In this document: positions 60,015-64,000 of the stretch, piece after piece
Numbering within the stretch: position 1 is the first letter of the stretch
Layout: each line of letters begins with the position of its first letter
Assembly: GCF_000220705.2 (NCBI RefSeq)
Contig: NZ_CP023202.1
Span: 6,230,501-6,294,500, forward strand
Reading direction: 5' to 3'
DNA from: Streptomyces xinghaiensis S187
GTDB lineage: Bacteria > Actinomycetota > Actinomycetes > Streptomycetales > Streptomycetaceae
Length of the DNA: 64,000 bases
The notes under the pieces: model-generated
Told to the model about the DNA's origin: nothing
The model's database searches: none
The model's input: the letters and a program-made list of their open reading frames with translations, nothing else
Program-made: the position numbers and the translations under genes

Positions 60015-61235
60015 GTGAGGCGGGCGTACCGGTTTCTTCTGCGTCCCACGGTCCGGCAGGAGCGGGCGCTGGCGGAGATGCTGCGGGATCACTGCTCCCT
60101 GTACAACGGGGCTCTTCAAGAGCGTCGTGATGCCTACCGGCACAGTTCCCGGACCTCGGTCCGGTACGGGGATCAGTCGGCGCAGTTGAGGGAGATCCGG
60201 GCGTTCGATCCGGAGCGTCAGGGCCGGTGGTCCTTCTCCAGCCAGCAGGCGACCCTGCGCCGCCTGGACCGGGCCTTCCAGGCGTTCTTCCGGCGGGTGA
60301 AGGCCGGTGACACCCCCGGGTACCCGCGGTTCAAAGGGGTCGGCCACTTCGACACCGTCACCTTCCCCCGGGACGGGGACGGCTGCCGGTGGAACTCCAC
60401 CCCCCACGACACCCAGACCCGCGTGCGGCTGCAGGGTGTCGGGCACGTCCGCGTTCACCGGCACCGGCCGGTGAAGGGCCGGGTGAAGACGGTCAGTGTC
60501 AAGCGGGAGGGCCGCCGCTGGTACGTCATCCTCGCCTGTGACGAGGTGCCCGCCGAGCCGCTGCCGCCCACCGGCAGCCGGGTGGGTATCGACCTGGGCA
60601 CGGTCCACTTCCTCACCGACTCCGACGGCCACCACGTCGCCAACCCCGGGTTCCTCGGCAAGGCAGCCGGGGAGCTGGTCGCAGCGCGGCACCACCTGGC
60701 GACCTTCCCCAAGCGCACCCGGCGCCGTACGAAGAAGCATCGTGCCGCGGCCCGCAAGGTCGCCCGCCTGCACGCCAAGATCCGGCGCCGGCGTCTGGAC
60801 CACCACCACAAGCAGGCCCTCGCCCTGGTCCGTGAACATGATGTGATCGGGCATGAGCGGCTGAACACCGCGGGCATGACCCGGGCGCCCGCACCCCGTC
60901 CGGACCCCGACCGCGACGGTGCGTTCCTGGCGAACGGTGCCGCGGCGAAGGCCGGGCTGAACCGCATGATTTTGGATGCGGGTTGGGGGCAGTTCCTGAA
61001 GATCCTGGCGGACAAGGCTGAGAGCGCCGGTCGCCGTGTGATCCCGGTGGACGCCCGCAACACGTCCCGCACCTGTCCACCGGAGATCGGCGGATGCGGG
61101 CACGTGGCGAAGGAGAACCGCGTCACCCAGGCGAAGTTCACGTGTGTCAACTGCGGCCTGGTGGCACACGCCGACCACGTCGGCGCACTCAACGTCAAAC
61201 ACAGGGCCGGGCTGGTCCTCTGCGCCGGTGCCTAG
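60015..61235 (+). CDS. tnpB: TnpB-family RNA-guided endonuclease
   Basis: A 406-residue TnpB, ancestor-type of Cas12. The N-terminal helical part is typical (YRFLLRPTVRQERALAEML, CSLYNGALQERRDAYR, PGYPRFKGVGHFDTVTF). All three RuvC acidic residues are in place: Asp193 (VGIDLGTVHFL), Glu281 (IGHERLNTAGM) and Asp387 (VAHADHVGALNVKH). The zinc finger has CVNC, but its first pair is C-PPEIGG-C instead of the usual CxxC. GTG 60015 lies ten bases after GGGAGG; GTG 60009 is the alternative. In characterised elements TnpB with an omega RNA cuts empty donor sites and helps the element persist. Confidence 0.9.
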   Translation: MRRAYRFLLRPTVRQERALAEMLRDHCSLYNGALQERRDAYRHSSRTSVRYGDQSAQLREIRAFDPERQGRWSFSSQQATLRRLDRAFQAFFRRVKAGDTPGYPRFKGVGHFDTVTFPRDGDGCRWNSTPHDTQTRVRLQGVGHVRVHRHRPVKGRVKTVSVKREGRRWYVILACDEVPAEPLPPTGSRVGIDLGTVHFLTDSDGHHVANPGFLGKAAGELVAARHHLATFPKRTRRRTKKHRAAARKVARLHAKIRRRRLDHHHKQALALVREHDVIGHERLNTAGMTRAPAPRPDPDRDGAFLANGAAAKAGLNRMILDAGWGQFLKILADKAESAGRRVIPVDARNTSRTCPPEIGGCGHVAKENRVTQAKFTCVNCGLVAHADHVGALNVKHRAGLVLCAGA

Positions 61236-61275
61236 CCACCGACACAGGAAGCCCGCGACTTCAGTCGCGGGTGGA
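61130..61275 (+). ncRNA. Candidate omega (reRNA) guide RNA of the TnpB element
   Basis: In this family the guide RNA scaffold overlaps the tnpB 3' end and the right end, with the guide being the first bases of flanking DNA. The region ends in the TTCA-loop hairpin at 61252-61271. The 5' limit is a guess, and the guide would start at about 61275-61285. Confidence 0.4.
61252..61271 (+). repeat. Right-end subterminal hairpin of the TnpB element
   Basis: CCCGCGAC-TTCA-GTCGCGGG, perfect eight-base stem, 17 bases after the tnpB stop. Confidence 0.75.
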
Positions 61276-61383
61276 GTCACGTGTGGCCGGGCACGAAGAT
61301 GGGGAGCCCTCTGGCGGCCTCCGCTCGAGAAGCAACCCGGTTGCAGCCGCCGCCACGCGGCAGCCACACAGAGAGGACGCACC

Positions 61384-63066
61384 ATGTACGACGTCATCAT
61401 CGTGGGTGCGGGATCGGCCGGCTGCGTGCTCGCCGCGCGGCTCAGTGAGGACCCGGACACGCGCGTGCTGCTGCTGGAGGCCGGCGGGCCCGACGACGCG
61501 CAGGAGATCCACATTCCGGCCGCCTTCGGCAAACTCTTCCGCACCAAGTACGACTGGGACTACCTGACCGAACCCGAGCCGGGGCTGGAGGACCGCCGCC
61601 GCTATCTGCCGCGCGGCCGGATGCTCGGCGGCTCGTCGTCCATGAACGCGATGATCTACATCCGCGGCAACCGGCGCGATTACGACGCCTGGGCCGCCGC
61701 CGGGGCCGAGGGCTGGGCCTGGGAGGACGTCCTGCCGTACTTCCTGCGCGCCGAGGACCACCACGCCGGTCCGTCGCAGTGGCACGGCGCCGGCGGACCT
61801 CTGCCGGTCAATCCGGGCCGTTCCCGGCACCCGCTGGTCGACGCCTTCGTCACCGCGGCGCAGGAGGCCGGGCACCCGTTCAACCCCGACTTCAACGGCC
61901 CCGAGCAGGACGGCGTCGGATACTACGAACTCACCCAGCGGGGCGGCCTGCGGTGCAGCACCGCCACCGCCTATCTGCGCCCCGCCCTGGACCGGCCCAA
62001 CCTGGAGGTGCTCACCGGTGTCCAGTGCAACCGGGTCCTCTTCGACGGGGACCGGGCCGCCGGTGTCGAGATCGACCGCGGCGGCGCCACCGAGGAACTG
62101 CGGTGCGCGCGGGAGGTCGTCCTCTGCGCCGGCGCCTACAACTCGCCGCAGCTCCTCATGCTCTCCGGCATCGGCCCCGCCGGCGAGCTCACCGCCCACG
62201 GCATCACCCCCCGGACCGACCTGCCGGTCGGCGAGAACCTCCAGGACCACCCGCACCTGGCCGTCGTCCACCTCACCGACACCGAATCCCTGCTGAGCGC
62301 CGAGACCCCGGACAACGTGCGGCTGCTGGAGACCGAGGGACGCGGCCCGCTGACCTCGAACGTCGGCGAGGGCGGCGGCTTCTTCCGCACCACCGGCGGA
62401 CTCGACGCCCCGGACGTGCAACTCCACGCCGTCCCCGCGATGTTCCACCAGGAGGGCCTGGGCACCCTCACCGACCACGGCTTCCACCTCGGCGCCGCGC
62501 TGCTCGCCCCCACCAGCCGCGGCAGGGTCCAGCTGCGCTCGGCCCTTCCCAGCGCGAAACCGCGCATCCTGCACAACTACCTGGCCACGGAGGAGGACCG
62601 GGCGACGGCGGTCCGCGCGCTGAGGCTCGTCATGGACATCGCCGGGCGGCCCGCGATGCGGGCGCACCACCGGGCGGACTTCCTCGCCCCCGACCCCGGC
62701 TGCGGCGACGACGACCTCCTCGCCTACGCCCGGCGCGAGCTGCAGACGCTCTACCACCCCGCCGGCACCTGCGCGATCGGGCCGGTCGTCGACCCGGAGC
62801 TGCGCGTGCACGGGGTGACGGGGCTGCGGGTGGCCGACGCGTCCGTCATGCCGTCCGTCGTACGCGGCAACACCAACGCCCCGACGATCATGATCGCGGA
62901 GCGGGCGGCGGACCTGATCCGCGGGAAGGCGGGCCGGACCGGTGCGGCGGACGGCGCGATGCGCGCGGTCCGGACGGAGCCCGGCGCCGGGGTGGGGGCC
63001 GGTCCGGGGGAGGGGGACGATGCCGTGCGGCCCGGTGCCGCGGTGCCCCTGGGCGATCCCGCCTGA
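61384..63066 (+). CDS. GMC-family flavin oxidoreductase (choline dehydrogenase-like)
   Basis: A 560-residue FAD oxidoreductase. The FAD loop VGAGSAGCVLAARLSED is at 6-22, the GMC signature RGRMLGGSSSMNAMIYIRG near 77-95, and the second signature GAYNSPQLLMLSGIGP near 254-269. The active-site His is in LYHPAGTC (about 458) and the Asn in RGNTNAPTIM. The layout matches BetA-type alcohol dehydrogenases. About 40 C-terminal residues are an Ala/Gly-rich tail not typical of the family. No betaine aldehyde dehydrogenase is adjacent, so choline as substrate is uncertain. It lies between two mobile elements. Confidence 0.9.
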   Translation: MYDVIIVGAGSAGCVLAARLSEDPDTRVLLLEAGGPDDAQEIHIPAAFGKLFRTKYDWDYLTEPEPGLEDRRRYLPRGRMLGGSSSMNAMIYIRGNRRDYDAWAAAGAEGWAWEDVLPYFLRAEDHHAGPSQWHGAGGPLPVNPGRSRHPLVDAFVTAAQEAGHPFNPDFNGPEQDGVGYYELTQRGGLRCSTATAYLRPALDRPNLEVLTGVQCNRVLFDGDRAAGVEIDRGGATEELRCAREVVLCAGAYNSPQLLMLSGIGPAGELTAHGITPRTDLPVGENLQDHPHLAVVHLTDTESLLSAETPDNVRLLETEGRGPLTSNVGEGGGFFRTTGGLDAPDVQLHAVPAMFHQEGLGTLTDHGFHLGAALLAPTSRGRVQLRSALPSAKPRILHNYLATEEDRATAVRALRLVMDIAGRPAMRAHHRADFLAPDPGCGDDDLLAYARRELQTLYHPAGTCAIGPVVDPELRVHGVTGLRVADASVMPSVVRGNTNAPTIMIAERAADLIRGKAGRTGAADGAMRAVRTEPGAGVGAGPGEGDDAVRPGAAVPLGDPA

Positions 63067-63169
63067 GGCCTGCGTCGCGGCGGCAGGAGGCCGGGGCAGC
63101 CGCCGGGCTCGCGGCCCGGCCGTCTCCCCGTCCCGGCTCCCCCGTTATCTTCTTCGCGGTCCTGCAAGA
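63067..63169. other. Short intergenic stretch after the GMC gene
   Basis: About 100 GC-rich bases with GGCCTGCG and CGCGGCCCGGCC-like sequence; TTATCTTCTTCGCGG near 63146 is the only AT-richer part. No gene seen. Confidence 0.4.
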
Positions 63170-63174
63170 GGGCT

Positions 63175-63402
63175 GCTGGCCTCCGGGCCCGGCATGACTG
63201 TTGCCCCCTGTCGTTGGGATGACCTGGGGGGTGGTGTCACCGGGCCCGAGGGGTGCCGTCGGAGACGCTGATCAGAGGCCCGACCACCGCCCGGCCGGGC
63301 GCAATGCCCGGCCACTCGCGGGCGGCAGGTCTGCATAACGTGGATGCGCGCGAACGGCCCCGCCACCGAGGCCGGCACGGCATCGACGCATGTGGGGGCA
63401 CG
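63175..63402 (+). ncRNA. Candidate IS110 bridge/seek RNA region
   Basis: The non-coding 5' end of IS110 elements encodes the guide RNA that pairs with target and donor. Here CCGCCCG (63287-63293) pairs with CGGGCGG (63319-63325), and inside it GCCGGGC (63294-63300) pairs with GCCCGGC (63306-63312) around GCAAT, with a six-base bulge on one side. Further G- and C-runs at 63200-63260 could form a second stem. Confidence 0.4.
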
Positions 63403-64000
63403 GTGATCGACATCGACGAGACGGGCGTCTTCCTCGGCCTGGACGTCGGCAAGAGCAGCCATCACGGACACGGACTCACCCCGGCCGGGAAGAAGGTGTT
63501 CGACAAGCCGCTGCCCAACAGCGAACCGAAACTGCGGGCCGTCTTCGACAAGCTCCGTGACAAGTTCGGCCGGGTGCTGGTGATCGTGGACCAGCCCGCC
63601 TCCATCGGCGCCCTGCCGCTGACCGTCGCCCGCGACGCGGGCTGCCAGGTCGCCTATCTGCCCGGGCTGGCGATGCGCAGGATTGCCGACCTCTACCCGG
63701 GTGAAGCCAAGACCGACGCCCGCGACGCGGCCGTTATCGCGGACGCTGCACGCACCATGCCCCACACCCTGCGTTCCCTCGACCTCACGGACGAGATCAC
63801 CGCCGAGCTGACCATGCTGGTCGGCTTCGACCAGGACCTGGCCGGCGAGGCCAACCGCACCTCCAACCGCATCCGCGGCCTGCTCACCCAGTTCCACCCC
63901 AGCCTCGAACGCGTCCTGGGACCCCGCCTGGACCATCCCGCCATCACCTGGCTACTGGAGCGCTACGGCTCCCCGGCCGCCCTGCGCAAGGCCGGCCGCC
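63403..64000 (+). CDS. IS110-family transposase, N-terminal part
   Basis: The reading frame starts at GTG 63403 and is still open at the window end (199 codons). It shows the DEDD/RuvC-like N-terminal domain of IS110: LGLDVGKSSHHGHGLTPAGK with catalytic Asp14, LVIVDQPASIGALPLTVAR, VAYLPGLAMRRIADLYPG and AKTDARDAAVIADAAR with the distal acidic residues. The second position is Asp-Gln where many family members have Glu, as in other streptomycete copies I know. The C-terminal catalytic-serine domain is outside the window. Confidence 0.9.
   Translation, partial: MIDIDETGVFLGLDVGKSSHHGHGLTPAGKKVFDKPLPNSEPKLRAVFDKLRDKFGRVLVIVDQPASIGALPLTVARDAGCQVAYLPGLAMRRIADLYPGEAKTDARDAAVIADAARTMPHTLRSLDLTDEITAELTMLVGFDQDLAGEANRTSNRIRGLLTQFHPSLERVLGPRLDHPAITWLLERYGSPAALRKAGR

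Larger units (their letters stand above)
59837..61280 (+). mobile_element. IS200/IS605-type element carrying only tnpB (IS1341-like)
   Basis: A tnpB gene is bracketed by subterminal hairpins that share an eight-base stem and the same TTCA loop: CCACCGGC/GCCGGTGG at 59874-59893 and CCCGCGAC/GTCGCGGG at 61252-61271. There is no tnpA, so movement would need a transposase in trans. Exact ends are estimated; IS200/IS605 elements make no target duplication. Confidence 0.72.
63170..64000 (+). mobile_element. IS110-family insertion sequence, left part
   Basis: A transposase gene open to the window edge is preceded by about 230 bases of structured non-coding DNA, as in IS110 elements. The left boundary is estimated from where ordinary GC-rich intergenic sequence gives way near 63165-63180; the element has no terminal inverted repeats to confirm it. 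Confidence 0.65.

Noticed and set aside
61384..63066. Choline-to-betaine operon
   Set aside because: No betaine aldehyde dehydrogenase, choline transporter or BetI regulator is adjacent; only the GMC enzyme is supported.

Overview
The window is chromosomal DNA from a streptomycete, most likely Streptomyces. It is very GC-rich, uses many GTG starts and a TTG start, and encodes SsgB, a sporulation protein confined to morphologically complex actinomycetes. It also carries a sugar ABC operon with no ATPase gene, a cobalamin fusion gene and IS110/TnpB elements of types common in this genus. The left two thirds look like conserved core chromosome. The right third is accessory DNA.

Layout. 1-2.7 kb: a ferric-reductase-type flavocytochrome with a downstream partner cut by the window edge, and a hicAB toxin-antitoxin pair. 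2.9-5.8 kb: argG and argH, the last two steps of arginine synthesis. 5.8-12 kb: secreted proteins, a PlsC acyltransferase, a Tat-exported glycerophosphodiesterase, a small sigma-like protein, a GNAT enzyme and two overlapping membrane genes. 12.1-15.3 kb: a methionine-type ABC importer (metN-metI-metQ) preceded by a 28-codon leader peptide and several hairpins, a probable attenuator. 16.2-24.3 kb: three cobalamin/siroheme genes, cbiET, a BluB-CobT fusion with a tail of about 1,020 low-complexity residues, and a CysG-type gene. 24.4-29.9 kb: an rRNA/tRNA methyltransferase, a membrane Ser/Thr kinase, a phosphotransferase and a zinc-ribbon protein.

30.0-30.5 kb: five tRNAs on the minus strand (Gly, Cys and three Val). 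30.7-37.3 kb: pabB-pabC, a two-domain GNAT enzyme, a DsbA-like protein, a CGNR zinc-finger protein, ssgB, a PGPGW membrane protein and a tRNA-Val(CAC). 37.4-41.3 kb: a sugar ABC importer with LacI-type operators. 41.4-44.1 kb: three exported proteins, one an S1-protease homologue whose catalytic His and Ser are both gone. 44.3-48.4 kb: a Phd/PIN toxin-antitoxin pair, an SDR/HTH divergent pair, a DHFR-fold protein and a DUF2249 protein.

48.5-58.5 kb is a single 3,338-residue protein that can be divided, with nothing left over, into 34 Ig-like domains. The middle 27 domains are three copies of a nine-domain block. 59-64 kb holds a VOC protein, a DUF397 remnant apparently cut by a TnpB-only IS200/IS605-type element, a GMC oxidoreductase and an IS110 element that runs off the window.

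The most notable items are the nested repeat of the giant Ig protein, the pseudo-protease, the Met/Cys leader peptide before metNIQ, the long disordered extension on BluB-CobT, and two elements of families now known to be RNA-guided (TnpB and IS110).
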